A DNA stretch of 64,000 nucleotides from Sophora flavescens (lineage: Eukaryota > Streptophyta > Magnoliopsida > Fabales > Fabaceae): assembly GCA_030762895.1 (NCBI GenBank), contig CM061067.1, positions 53,159,667 through 53,223,666 of the forward strand, given 5' to 3'. Each line of letters starts with the position of its first letter. Within the stretch, counting starts at the first letter, position 1. The position numbers and the translations under genes are program-made. Of this stretch, positions 47,833 to 59,760 are shown one piece after another. Under the pieces are notes generated by a model. That model was not told the origin of the DNA, did not search any database, and saw nothing but the letters and a program-made list of their open reading frames with translations.

Positions 47833-50019
47833 ATGGAACCGCAGAAGCAAAAGAGCCAAACCAAGCTCACCCGAACCCAATCCTCCCTCCTTCGTTCTTC
47901 CCCAACAATCCGATCCTCCATTCACAGCCTCTCTTCCATAAACGACCTCGACCCCGAACAATACGACAACGACGACAAGAACAACAAGAAGATGAAGAAA
48001 AACAAGATACCCGGTTCGACCCCTCGAACCGGGTCAAACCGTATAACCATCCCGGTTCTCGCCGTTGCCTCGTTAGGTTTCTTCAGCGCGTGCTCGCTCT
48101 TCCTCTCCCTCTTCTACTTCTTCTTCTACGAGGTTCCCACCTCCGAGAACGTGTTGCTAGCTCTGATCTTCATCGCCGTGACGCTCTACTTCGCTTCAAA
48201 GAACAAACGCCTCATCAACCACACCCTCTCCTCGTTAAAACACTCCTGGGACGACAACGTGAAAAGGATTGGTTTTTCCAAGACCCATCATAAACCGGTT
48301 CAATGGGTCATCGGCGATTCCGGTTCAGCAGAGAAGAACAAGAACAACAACAACAAGAACAAGGTTATAAGAGAAGGGGTAGAGTTTTACAGCAATGGTG
48401 ATTTCTACGAGGGGGAGTTTCACAGAGGAAGGAGCAATGGGAGTGGGGTGTATAACTACTTTGTGAATGGAAGGTATGAAGGGGATTGGGTTGATGGAAG
48501 GTATGATGGGTATGGAATAGAGAGCTGGGCGAGAGGGAGTAGATATAGGGGTCAATATAGACAAGGGTTGAGGCATGGTTATGGTGTTTATAGATTCTAT
48601 ACCGGGGATTCTTATGCTGGAGAATGGTGTAATGGTCAGAGCCATGGTGTTGGAGTGCAAACTTGCTCTGATGGGAGTTCCTATATTGGGGAGTTTAAGT
48701 ATGGTGTCAAGCATGGTCTCGGATGTTACCATTTTAGGTCAGTTTCTTAAGTTTTTGATGATGTGTTTTCATTTTCATGGGTGGGGTTCTGATTTCTCAG
48801 TTTCTTAATTCTTGATTGTGAATTTTTGGCTTGTTTATGTTTTTTTAACTTACTCTGGGTTTGTTACTGTGTTCAATTTTCCGTCTTTTTTTTTCAAACA
48901 GTTTTCACTGGATTGTGTTTTGGGTTTGCAATTGTTTGAATTATTGTTTTTGTTGGATGATTTGAGATGTTGTGTTGTGTGACTGAGTCTTTACTGGGTT
49001 TGCCCAAAAGATAATGAATAGGGTTCTTTTAAAAATCTGAATTTTGTTGCTGATTCTGTTTTTTAAATCTAGGATTATTTTTGAAGGGGGTTACCCAAAT
49101 ATATGTTACGTGTACCAAATTCAATTTTGAGGTCGTTTCTTGGATTCTACCACTTTAGGAGATGCTGCTTCTCTGGTTTCACTTTTCTTTTACTTACTTA
49201 CTGCATAGCTATGTAGAACTTGGAGTATCGAGTTACAGTAATTTTCCTTCTCTTCTGCACTGTCTTTTGATAAAATTGATCATGCATTGACTTTGTTTCA
49301 AATTAGTTACTGAATTGATTGATATGTTCAATACAGTTCGAAGAATTTGCATGGTCTGACAATGAGTTGGGTTAATGGCAGTATTGCAAAGATTTCTTTT
49401 TAATTAACATCTATTATTTCGTGGGAGGCTATAGTAAACTATATATCAAGTTCTGTATGTGGTTTCAAAAATCTTCTTTAAGTCCTTGCATGTTCAATTT
49501 TACTGCAGAAATGGAGATAGATATGCTGGAGAGTATTTCGGAGACAAAATACATGGATTTGGTATCTACCACTTTGCCAATGGCCACTGTTATGAGGGAG
49601 CATGGCATGAGGGCCGAAGGCAAGGTATTGGCACCTATACTTTTCGAAATGGTGACCGAAGATGTGGTGAATGGGATGCTGGCAACCTCAAGCACCCTCT
49701 ACCACCACTAACTGATGTTGTCCTTAGAGCAGTTCAGGTATTTGTTAATTATTAACATTTTATTATTGCCTATCATCATCTTTGGGGTTACCTTCTTTAC
49801 AAATGTTGGTACTTTTCTCATTCATCTATGTTCTCTTTTGATGGGTTAAAATTGCAGGCTGCTAGGAAAACAGCAGAGAATGCTATAAACTTGAGGCGCG
49901 TGGATGACCAGGTGAACAAAGCAGTAATCGCTGCAAACAGGGCTGCCACTGCTGCTAGAGTTGCTGCTGTGAAAGCAGTTCAGAACAGGATGGATGGAAA
50001 ATTTTGCGATACTCTATGA
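47833..50019 (+). CDS. MORN-repeat membrane protein, three exons, 431 aa
   Basis: Exons 47833-48737, 49509-49737 and 49858-50019, with GT-AG introns at each junction and a continuous frame. The start is the first ATG (MEPQKQKSQ); the in-frame GTG 18 nt upstream is not a plant start. The N-terminus is basic and Ser-rich. Two hydrophobic segments (about residues 73-99 and 106-122) predict membrane anchoring. From about residue 191 to 365 there are seven full MORN repeats (YEGEFHRGRSNGSGVYNY type) and a partial eighth. The C-terminal 53 residues form an Ala-rich helix. MORN repeats bind lipids or scaffold partners; plant relatives are often labelled SET7/9-like from the repeats alone, but no SET domain is present. 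It resembles the Arabidopsis At1g21920/At1g77660 group. Confidence 0.9.
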
Positions 50020-50200
50020 ATTAGGTGTTAACTTTTGTTTGGAATTGTAAATTTTTATTAATTCTGAGTACTTGCAAGATGTCACCCCGGTGAGCACAAG
50101 CTTATTGGAGGTTGAAGAGAGTAGTGTTTTGATGTTTGTTTCACCACCGCTGTAACTTGTATATAAACCATGTATATCAATGAAAGATGAATTTTCTACA
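50020..50200 (+). other. 3' UTR of the MORN gene
   Basis: About 160-180 bp after the stop, with AATGAAAG near 50179 as a possible near-upstream poly(A) element. Confidence 0.5.
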
Positions 50201-51117
50201 ATTCTTCATTTTGGTTTAAGATTGACTCTTATGCACAGAGATCAATGGCTGTGCCCATACTTGGATTACACCCAAATTATTGACATGAATAAACACACAA
50301 TTGAGGGTGGCAAGTCTTAGCATAATGAGACTCTCCAATTTGGCCAACATCTCCTATCAAGGGTCAAAACTAACCATCACCAAAAATCCTGTCTGCTTGT
50401 TTATATGTATGCCAGTTGCATGTTGATCAATATATTACATGGGAGATACCACCATTACTTAGATCGAATAAAATTATAATAGAAGGAGAAACAATTGTTT
50501 ACTAATATGATAGCATTGTATTTGTAATAAGAATCCATGTGACACACTCCTCATGTAGGACAATGACAGGAATTCTCTTTCCATTATTATTTCTATTATT
50601 ATTTTGTTTAAACACTGTTGGCACATGATGTTGTGGTGGGTAAGATCTTTATCCCTTTCCTCAAATAATAAAAAGGAAAGAGTTCGACTTTTCTAGCATG
50701 CTGGATCTACAATATGAACTTCACCCGTTCTAAAAAAAAAAGCATAAGTTACTTCTTTTTTATCTTTATTACCTTTTTGGGGCTTGATCTTCATTAATAT
50801 ATGTGAGTTTCTTTTTCACGCCAGTGATTTCACTTTGTATTTTATTATTATGTAGTCCTAGATTCAAATCTCTCCTTGTTTAAACTTTCTTGTTCAACAA
50901 CTCCACATGCACATCAGAAAAGTCCAACAAGAAAAAAGGGACTGTTCTATAGGTTATGCGGTAAGAAGCATTAATACCATCTCTTGACTTACCATTTAGG
51001 TGTTATGGAATATGGTTGGCTTCAATAATATCGAAAACCAGTCCTTAGGAGACTCCTTCCCCTATCAAATAGTGCTTGCCCAGAAGGAAAAGAATGGAGA
51101 AGAAAAAACAAAACTTC
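50201..51117. other. Spacer downstream of the MORN gene
   Basis: AT-rich, nothing supported. Confidence 0.45.
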
Positions 51118-51120
51118 TTA

Positions 51121-51430
51121 GGGTGCGTTTGGATAAACAACTTAATCAAGAGCTTATCACATAAGACCTTATCGCATGAGAGCTTATGCCATAAGCGCTT
51201 AAAGAAAGAAAGGGGTATGAAATGATTCTAATAGTGAAAAACACGGTGTTTAGTGCATAAGCCCTTATGATAATTCCATAAGCTTCTCCCAATGACTTAT
51301 GAAAATAAGTCAAAAACTCCTTATGGGATGGCATAAGTTATTTTTATAAGCTCTGCCAAACACACTGCATAGGAGCTTATGTCATCAAATAAGTCAAAAG
51401 GAGCTTAAATAAATTCTTCCAAACGCCACC
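51121..51430. mobile_element. Tourist/PIF-like MITE, 310 bp
   Basis: Left end GGGTGCGTTTGGATAAAC; right end, reverse-complemented, GGTGGCGTTTGGAAGAA. TTA flanks both sides (51118-51120 and 51431-51433). The interior consists of AGCTTAT/ATAAGCT repeats and is noncoding. Confidence 0.8.
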
Positions 51431-51857
51431 TTATTCTTGCATTAATGAACATAGAATAAGATATTGTGTCATGACACTAGCATTTAATTTTAAGATTACA
51501 ATTACAACCAAATTGGCTATCATTATTGGTTAATTCTGGTTTTAAGTTGCAAATTTTTTTGGTTTGGTCGCCTATGGAGGGGTCAAATTCTGAACAGCAC
51601 CCAAACTGCACGAATAAACAAGTTTTCAAGGCTCTTGTTTTGTTTTCTTATAGATGAACCTCTTCTCTCGGTCAAAGTTTCTTGAAGAATCCCCATAAAA
51701 ATATATCTGCTGAGAACTATTCGGTGCTGCCATTATACAAGCGAGTAACATGAAACGAGGCAATGGAAATGGAAGCAAGAATATTTAATTTACACAACAA
51801 TTTTCTGCTAACTACGTTTGGCTACTAATTTTGATAACTTAATTAAATAATTCCTTA

Positions 51858-52229
51858 GGATATGTTTGGTTCGGGGGGGATTTTAATGGAGGGGAGTGAT
51901 TTTAATTTGACATTGTATTTGGTTGACAGAAGCGGAGGAAAAATAATACTTTTATGTTTGGTTCAGGAGGGAGGGATTTTAAAACAACTTTATTTTTTAA
52001 CCCTTATATTATTTATTTAAAATAAGACAAATGATGATATTTTAATCGATGTATATAAAATACTTTAAAATCCCTTCCCTTCCCTCCAAATCCCCCGATA
52101 TTGGAGGGGAGTTAAAATTCACTTAAAAAGGGATTTTGCTCCCCTCCCCTCCCTCCAAATATTGAACCACATGATAGATTTAAAAAAATCCCTCCCCTCC
52201 TCTCCAAATCCCTCCAACCAAACACTACC
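51858..52229. mobile_element. Tourist/PIF-like MITE, 372 bp
   Basis: Left end GGATATGTTTGGTTCGGG; right end, reverse-complemented, GGTAGTGTTTGGTTGGAG. TTA at 51855-51857 and 52230-52232. G-rich (left) and C-rich (right) arms. The right part (from 52125) is duplicated at 53465 as part of a 161-bp repeat. Confidence 0.8.
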
Positions 52230-52285
52230 TTAGCGACCACATTATATGTAGTTATCAAAAGATGCATCAACTATGCTTTTGATTA
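52125..52285 (+). repeat. 161-bp direct repeat, left copy
   Basis: Identical by eye to 53465-53625 over its full length. It covers the right 105 bp of the MITE and 56 bp beyond. The two copies directly flank the inserted TAXIMIN-bearing foldback. Confidence 0.93.
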
Positions 52286-53464
52286 GACTAAACCCCCAAT
52301 TTGGTCCCTGAGAAAAACACTCGGGTCTGAAATAGTCCCTAACCAAAAAAAACTATCCGTTTAGTCCTTAAGAATGTATTTCCGGGACAGATTAGTCCTT
52401 CCATCAGTTGACCACCTTTGATCGCAGGTAAAATGCTGACGTGTCGGTATCCTTCCAAAACGCATGTCGTTTTTTCCTTCTTCTTCCTCCGGCTTCTTCT
52501 TCTTCTTCCACTTCTCTGCATCTGGAATTCAGAAGGTTCCCAATTGCTTTGGATTAAAGCCAGAAAACGCGTCTGTCTTCCCTTCCTAAGCAAAACAACG
52601 ACTGTCAAACAGAAACGTACACCTACTTCTTCTCCTTCCCTCTCTTGCTTTCTATCATCACACAAAGAAAGAAAGAAAGAAAAAAGCTACAAAATGTGTA
52701 ACTCAGAAGGTGATTGCAGGCCCTTGGGCTTTCTCTTGGGTCTTCCCTTTGCCTTTCTCTGCCTCCTCATCTCAATCGTTGGTATTGTTGTTTGGATCGT
52801 AGGGTGAGATATAATTTCAACACACTCTCTCTCTTCCTATACTTGTTCTTGTTCACTTTTTTGACATCTTCAATAATTAATTACCATGTAATTTGAATTT
52901 GATGTTCTGGGTCGGTGTGATTTCTTCACCCATGAAATGGGTTTGGGTCTGATTGAATGAAAATATTAAAAAAATTGAAACTTTGCTTGGTAATATGTAT
53001 GTAGAATATTACAAAAATTGAAGCTTTGCTTGATGATAAGATTTAATATATGCAGATTGTTGCTGACATGCATATGCCCTGCTTGTGTGCTTGACTGTAA
53101 TAGTGGAGCTTGCTTTGGAATTGATCAAGGCTCCATTGCATGTAATGGAATGGTTCACCTCTAAGATCCCCTGTTGAGCTTCTTTGTGAGCTTCTTTGTA
53201 TTTTGTTTCTCAGAGAAGTGGAAGAAGAAGAAGAAGCAGATGCAGAGAAGTGGAAGAAGAAGAAGAAGAAGAAGCCGGAGGAAGAAGAAGGAAAAAACGA
53301 CATGCGTTTTGGAAGGATACCGACACGTCAGCATTTTACCTGCGATCAAAGGTGGTCAACTGACGGAAGGACTAATCTGTCCCGGAAATACATTCTTAAG
53401 GACTAAACGGATAGTTTTTTTTGGTTAGGGACTATTTCAGACTCGAGTGTTTTTCTCAGGGACC
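52286..53464. mobile_element. Foldback element with about 210-bp inverted arms and captured gene
   Basis: The left arm (52286-52525) starts GACTAAACCCCCAATTTGGT. The right arm (53240-53464) is its inverted copy but lacks the outermost 17 bp. Arms share GGTCCCTGAGAAAAACACTC and continue inward through GA-rich trinucleotide repeats. A two-exon TAXIMIN-like gene lies between. This is a Pack-type nonautonomous element, possibly Mutator-related. Confidence 0.8.
52694..53177 (+). pseudogene. TAXIMIN-like small peptide gene, captured, frameshifted
   Basis: Exon 1 (52694-52803) encodes MCNSEGDCRPLGFLLGLPFA followed by a hydrophobic Leu/Ile/Val stretch. The donor GTGAGA at 52804 and acceptor TGCAG at 53051-53055 join exon 2, which begins LLLTCICPAC and ends VMEWFTSKIPC with a TGA at 53175-53177. 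These are the hallmarks of plant TAXIMIN peptides: a conserved DCRPLGF N-terminus, a membrane-like or signal-like core, a Cys cluster and a WFTxxIPC end; family members regulate organ separation and specialised metabolism. A 2-nt loss in a TG run near 53083-53090 breaks the frame between the Cys cluster and the C-terminus. It also lies inside a transposon-like foldback. Expected length 77 aa. Confidence 0.78.
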
Positions 53465-53625
53465 AAAAAGGGATTTTGCTCCCCTCCCCTCCCTCCAAAT
53501 ATTGAACCACATGATAGATTTAAAAAAATCCCTCCCCTCCTCTCCAAATCCCTCCAACCAAACACTACCTTAGCGACCACATTATATGTAGTTATCAAAA
53601 GATGCATCAACTATGCTTTTGATTA
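53465..53625 (+). repeat. 161-bp direct repeat, right copy
   Basis: Second copy of 52125-52285, no differences seen by eye. It includes a second TTAGCGACCACATTATATGT flank. Confidence 0.93.
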
Positions 53626-53746
53626 TGTATAGATTATTATTATTACACCCTTCGTTTCATAACACGACCAGCTCATCCAAACAAAACAAATCCATTTTTT
53701 TTTATAATCTTTTTTCTTAAATCTGTTGCGCCTCTTGTGTGTGTTG

Positions 53747-54519
53747 TAGGGGTGTTTATCAACCGATCCAAACCAATTCAAACCGCAAAAACCGAACTGA
53801 AAAACCGTAAACGAACAAACCGAAAACCGAAAAAAGCGCAATTTTTATTTGGATTGGATCGGATTTTGGATCCTATAGTGAAATTCAATCCAATCCAAAC
53901 CGATATATTATTTACATATACTATTATTTTTAAAATTATAGTATTACTCATACTTAAACATTATTCTTCATACTTTTATGTCCCTCATTCTCTTTAATAT
54001 TTTTATTGAAATGACATATATAAGACTTTTTAGAATAAATATTAATGTCTTAAAGTTATATTTTACTAAAAGCTTTGATGCATAGCATATATATATATTT
54101 GATTGAGTAATCATGAAAGATAAGAAAACAATTAAGTAAATTTGAAAAATAATTAGTTACAATTTATTTGTAGCCGATTCAAGGAAAAAATAGGATAAGT
54201 GGTAGTAGATATAGAGAATTAATATAAAAGAACGTGTTAAAAAATATCAATAATTTTTTTATTCTCAAACTCCCAAATTAAAACGAAGATTATCTTTTAT
54301 CCACTATTAAATAAGTAGAAAGGACACTTGACATTAGAAAAAAATAAAGTATGACAAAAATCGAATTATCCAATCCAATCCAAACCGCATTTGATTGGAT
54401 TGGATCGGATTTTTTTAAGGAAGCAAACCGATTCAATCCAAACCGCACGATGCTTTCATCATTGGATCGGATGACTTTTTAGCTCAAAACCGATCCAATC
54501 CAATCCGCGAACACCCATA
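53747..54519. mobile_element. hAT-like nonautonomous element 2
   Basis: The left end is TAGGGGTGTTTATCAACC and the right end, reverse-complemented, TATGGGTGTTCGCGG. The 8-bp flanks GTGTGTTG (53739-53746) and GTGTCTTG (54520-54527) differ at one base. Subterminal repeats of CCAATCCAAACCG at both ends. Same end type as element 1. No transposase found. Confidence 0.72.
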
Positions 54520-54529
54520 GTGTCTTGTT

Positions 54530-55066
54530 TGTTTATGAAATCTGAGCTCAAAGTTTTGAAGTACTTAATGTTCAAAAAAGTTCTTATTACTTGCTTAACA
54601 AGATTTGCAAATAATATTTGAGCAATATTTGCAATTTCTGTTTTCCTTTTCAAATATGGTAACTACAAATTAAAGATATTCTTATCACGTGAGTTAAGAA
54701 AAGGGAGGGTGATTCTTCAAGTTCCAAGTGTATTCAAGTGAAGATCTTTCGAAAAAATTTATCTCTGTGCAATTAAAATTTGAAATCAATAACTTCAACC
54801 AATGTATGTTTCTGCAATTTTGCAAACTACTCTAATAAGTAAAAAACAATCCCGTTTCAAAATCAATTTTCTATTATACATTATACAAGAAGTTCTGAGC
54901 GGGGAAGCATGTCTGGCTCTTGCATTCATTATGCATTATCACTTGAACCTTTCCCGGGTGTCATTGTCCCCCTCATTTATGTTTCCACTCTATCCGTGAA
55001 TTATATTTATTTTTTAAAAAATTATTGAAATTTGGGTGACGCTATTAACATTATTAATTAGGATCA
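54530..55066. other. AT-rich spacer
   Basis: No supported feature. Confidence 0.45.
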
Positions 55067-55720
55067 TGCTAACGAGTGTCATTTGTACACTCTTTAAGGA
55101 ATTAAGAAAAATAAATTTTTATTGGAAAACTAAATATTTCACATTTTTAAATATTAAAATACACCAATTCCCTTTGTAAACTTTTTTTTCTTGATTTCTT
55201 AACTAGTGTCCTTAGGACACTCATTAACATTTTTCTATTAAATATATCAATTTACACTATATGTCTTGTTAACCAGTGTCTTAAGAACATTGATTAAGGC
55301 TCAATCAAAGTATAAGTTTTTATTTAAAAACTAAAGATAACACATCTCAATTTTTTATTTTTATTTTTTGACAAACACATCTCAAAATTTTCAATACACC
55401 ACTTTCCAATAAAAAAATTTCTCTTTTTATTATTTAACCAATGCCATAAGAGGATTAGCATTCTCCTTACGCTTTTTGTTAATTGCTAATCAATTTTAAA
55501 CACTGAATAAGGAATCAATAAAATAAAAATTTATATTAAAAAAATTAATGTAACACTTTTTAATATATTAAATATACTATTTTTTGTTTAAAATAATATA
55601 CTATTTTCCATACAAACTTTTTTATTTTTATTCATTAAACATTGTCATTAGGTACTGATGTCGAATTCAGTAAAAAAAAGAAGAAGGGTACTGATGTCTA
55701 ATTGACATTCTCTAATGGAT
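55067..55720. mobile_element. Cluster of three related foldback MITE-like sequences
   Basis: Units at about 55067-55232, 55268-55470 and 55470-55720. Each has arms containing GTGTC(C/A)T-type sequence with TAAGAA nearby, inverted at the other end (GAGTGTC ... GACACTC). Noncoding, AT-rich. Confidence 0.5.
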
Positions 55721-57243
55721 AGTTTTGTAAAATAAAAAAACTAAAGTATGATTAATTAATAAAAATGTGAATGGGTAATTTGAAGTGTCAATCACATTAT
55801 TCTTAAAATTTTAAACCGGGCAAGAACGAAATTATTGCAAGTATAGTTTTTTAATGCATAAATATAAATTAAATATATAATCATGCAACTGTCCTGGGAT
55901 ATGTTGGTAGTCCCACTAATTTTTGAAAAGGATAAGTCAATCACCTCTGAATTATTATTATTATTTATTTGTATATTCTGTTACACAATATGTAACTTAC
56001 CATATTGTTTACTTTCTCCTTGTTCCGTTTCCCGCTCCGATATATATATTTTTGGTAACAAAAAAAATAACTTTTTTTTTTGGCCAATGGCCAAGCATTA
56101 ATGTCAATGTGGCAAGCTATGATTGCTACAGGATGCTCACTGTAAGAACTGTAAAGAGAACATAATTGTAGAAGAACCAACCCTTCTAGATTCTTTTACT
56201 TTGCTTTGCTTGCGATTTAATCAAAACCCATTTTCATAATGCAAACAAGACCTTTGGTTTTACATAAAGCTAAATTAATAATGGAGTGGCCCAATTGGGG
56301 TAGTTCCAATTCTGAATGGGGTAAGTGGTTTCTTCATCTGAACTGTAAATGAATTATATGACGTTAAAATGTATTTAATTCAAATGTATTTGGATAGAGT
56401 GTGTGGTAGAATATATATAACATCATGTGTATACGGTATATGCAGATGCTGAAAGGAGGAGGACTATTTCTTTGTACTACCAAAGACCATTTTTCCAAAG
56501 AGATTTTTGCTAACTTGTTTTGTCCAAACTGATCGAGGAAGTGAAAATTTTAGGTGTGTGATGGGTGGCCAATTTGAAGTCTATTTTTGAGCACTTTTGA
56601 ATTGAAGCTGCATGTGAAGGATTCTCTTGTCCTTGCCATATGTTGTTAATTTCTTGTGTTCCTTCTCTAATAATATTCCCCTTCCCATTCCACTGGCCTT
56701 TTGAATTTTTTGTTTCTTTCTTCCTGATCAGGAGAAAGTGAAGGGTAGCTTTGAAGTCACTGAATGGTAATTTTATGAAAGTGGCAATTAAAAATCGAAT
56801 ATATATTCTGTTATGACATCGAGGCAAACCCCATTGTGGAATTACACAACATATGCCTTTCTTTTGCATTAGCGTATTACACTGTTTATGAGAATAAATA
56901 TAGAAAAATCTGTCGTTTATGTTGTTCCAGAAATGCTATTTGATGGACACATGACATGATTCCTTTTATATCATTTTAGGGTTTGTATATATTTTGCCAA
57001 ATAATTATCGGGATGAAAATATATTGGATGTCCTACAATAATTGTCAATTTCAATCATGCAGTTACAAATCTGATATATATGTGAGTAGACTTTATATAA
57101 GATGGTCCCTATCAAACCATAAAGAAAATAAAATAAAACAGGCAGCTAGGTTTTTAGTTCGAATTATTGAATTCCAATACTCCAAAACGGGAATAATATT
57201 CTCTTATCATATACCTGCCCAAAACAGAAAAGTGGGAAAATTA
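55721..57243. other. Intergenic spacer
   Basis: No gene or RNA recognised. Short TATATATATA and T runs only. Confidence 0.45.
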
Positions 57244-57541
57244 TGATCCGTTTGGTTTGTATTTTCATTTATTGTTTTTATTTTCTAAAGTTTATATTGA
57301 TTTTAAATTGCTAACAAGATGATGGAAGATTTCTACAATAAACAATTGTGACAAAGAGATGATGGAAGACTAGTTATGAAGAATGTATTTCCGAAAACAA
57401 TGAAAACAACTATTTCAAAATTTTTAGAAATGCTGGATGTGTTTTTAAAATTTGAAAAAGTAAGTGATGTGATAAATACTAAAATCAATACAAATTTTAG
57501 AAAATAAAAACAAGAAATGAAAATACAAATCAAACATGTCT
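57244..57541. mobile_element. MITE with about 60-bp inverted ends
   Basis: The left arm GATCCGTTTGGTTTGTATTT and the right arm (complement AGACATGTTTGATTTGTATT) continue as inverted copies through TTTTTATTTTCTAAA. Noncoding. No clear target duplication. Confidence 0.6.
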
Positions 57542-57772
57542 TTGGTGGACATCTACAATCCAGCTCAAATTTCATAGAGTGATGTAGGCGTGGTCTAGCT
57601 TTCAATGTTAATTCAAATGATGGATGATTTTTCCCCAATCCTGAAGTAGAAATTAGCCAAGAGCTAAAAAAATCACAAAGTATATGCAACCATGTATGGT
57701 TATGTTCACTTGAAAACCGGGAAGCTGTCAGCTTTGACCTCCTAGTGCTAATGGAGATTTTAATAACATGAA

Positions 57773-57808
57773 TTTTTTATTTTTTATTTTTTATTTTTTA
57801 TTTTTTAA
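57773..57808. repeat. Microsatellite (TTTTTTA)n
   Basis: Five or so ATTTTTT units in a row. Confidence 0.8.
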
Positions 57809-57809
57809 A

Positions 57810-59269
57810 AAAGTATTATATGGTGACGTTTGAACCTTTGAAACAGATAAAGAACAAAGCCTTGTCCTTAATTCAAACTTCAAAGTAGCTGGGCGGGATG
57901 ACAATTGACAAACATTATAAGATGTAAACTCAAAACCTTAAAGCATGATGCTGAGAACCTTTTGCTATACTGTATGTCTTCACCTATACAATTTTTGGGT
58001 CCTTTTCTTAGTTTAAGTGATTCATCAGGTTCATTAATGTGGCAAAAGTTTGAACCGCTTGTGGGCTTAGTGGGCAGGTCAACTCACCTAATCCAATCGT
58101 CTTTGTTGACTTCCATACACGCAGATAATTATCTCTATCTTTCTAAATGTTGTCATCAGGTTTACTTGATGTGGTTTTGCAAATAAATTACCACCTACAT
58201 TTTGAAAACTTGCTTAATTTGACCATTAAAAAAAGGGCTTTAATTACTCGAACGTCGTATCATTGCACCACCACATCCAAACACTTGTACATTACGAAAG
58301 ATACAAAGGATTCAACCTCCACTTGTTATCTTACTTAGTTTCTTTTGTCCTTTCCCTCTCCTTTTTTATGATCAAATTCATTCGCTGCGTGCATCATCAT
58401 TTGACCCCAAAATTCAAATTGTTCACCAGAACACATTAATAATTTCGGTTCTAATTAATCAGATATAAATTGATTCTGTTTACTTTTTGAGTAAATCATC
58501 ATTTTACCCATACATCCAACAATATATTGACAAACCGGTATCATTATTATTTATCTCTTTTAGTCATTAAAATAAAAACACAAGTCAAAATATTAATAAA
58601 TGCCGACGTCAGTGCATACTATTTTAATCCTTACTTTTTACATATGATACATATATGAGATACCAGGAGTACCGGCTGAGTAAATTTTGTTTCAATTATG
58701 TTCAAATAGTCACGAATGAATTAAAAAAGACGGTTAGCAACTCATTTTGATGATAGTTATCTATGGACTTGTTCAAACCTTGTGGCTTATATTGAAAAGA
58801 ATGTCACCTATCAATATTAATGACTTAGTTTCATATGTACTTCAAAAGTTCATTTAAGAAGTTTGTCTTCAGGTCAAAATATGGATACATGGTCGGCGAG
58901 TTCGAAACAATGCTTTGGTATTTCACTTTCTTGAGAAAGAAGATCGAGTGCTGCCATGGCCGGCACGGTTCAACAATAATGCTTTGGAGTTTAGACAGTG
59001 ATGGATTTGAAAATATTCCAAAGAGGAAGTTATCCTAAGTATTCAAATCTTAATATTGTTGAACATATACGAGTATTACATTGGATTAGCTGTCGTATTT
59101 CCCGAATTATTCTACTGATGCGAAAGGATATAGCATATGAAATAACGTATAAATGAAGAAATTGTTGACCGGAAAGTCAAAATTGAGTATATGGTGCAAC
59201 CATTACTATATTAGAAAATGGGGTATGGATCTGTAACAAAGAAGAAGAAAACAATGGTAATATACAATC
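57810..59269. other. Intergenic spacer
   Basis: No gene recognised on either strand; short frames have no recognisable domains. Confidence 0.45.
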
Positions 59270-59640
59270 TCTAAGGCTTGTAGAAACACTAGGCTTTAGG
59301 TTCGATTCGCCCCACCAATCTCTCATCGTAGATTGGATGCAACAGGTAAAACCGGTGAATCCCCTTCAGGATACAATGGAGTAACCTTGGTTTGGTTTGC
59401 AAACCCTAAACCAAGCGTATCGTCGATGGCAGCTTACAGAACAATAGTCTTCCTAACTCTCTCTCTGCACAAGGGAGAAAAGAAGATAATTTGGAGTGAA
59501 GAATGGTTGAGAGATTCTGAGATTTTTCGTACCAATTACTGCATGCAGATGGTTCTATTTATAGACCAACTTATGTCACTTGGTGAAGCAAAACAACTCT
59601 TGAAAAATTCCACAATCGTTCAAATTCGATAAATAAGTAA
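59270..59640 (-). other. Possible LTR/promoter remnant on the reverse strand
   Basis: On the reverse strand a TATAAATAGA (59551-59560) is followed by a CT-rich leader-like tract (CTTCCTAACTCTCTCTCTGC read on the + strand near 59450). This resembles the promoter part of an LTR, but no ends were found. Confidence 0.3.
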
Positions 59641-59671
59641 TATTAACATTCAACAATTGAAACAACACAGC

Positions 59672-59760
59672 AGTTGGCCTAGTGGCCAGCAGATGCGCCT
59701 CTTGCCTCACAGAGTCGAATTCGAATCCGTGCTTCTATCGTTTTTGCACAATTAAGGTTT
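59672..59760 (+). mobile_element. SINE-like tRNA-derived head
   Basis: TGGCCTAGTGG (A-box type) and ATTCGAATCC (B-box type) lie 34 nt apart, as in tRNA-derived SINEs. The downstream body and tail are unclear and it does not fold as a standard tRNA. Confidence 0.4.

Noticed and set aside
59270..59320. tRNA gene ending GGTTCGATTCGCCCCACCA
   Set aside because: Only the T-loop-like part fits; no acceptor or anticodon stem can be paired upstream.
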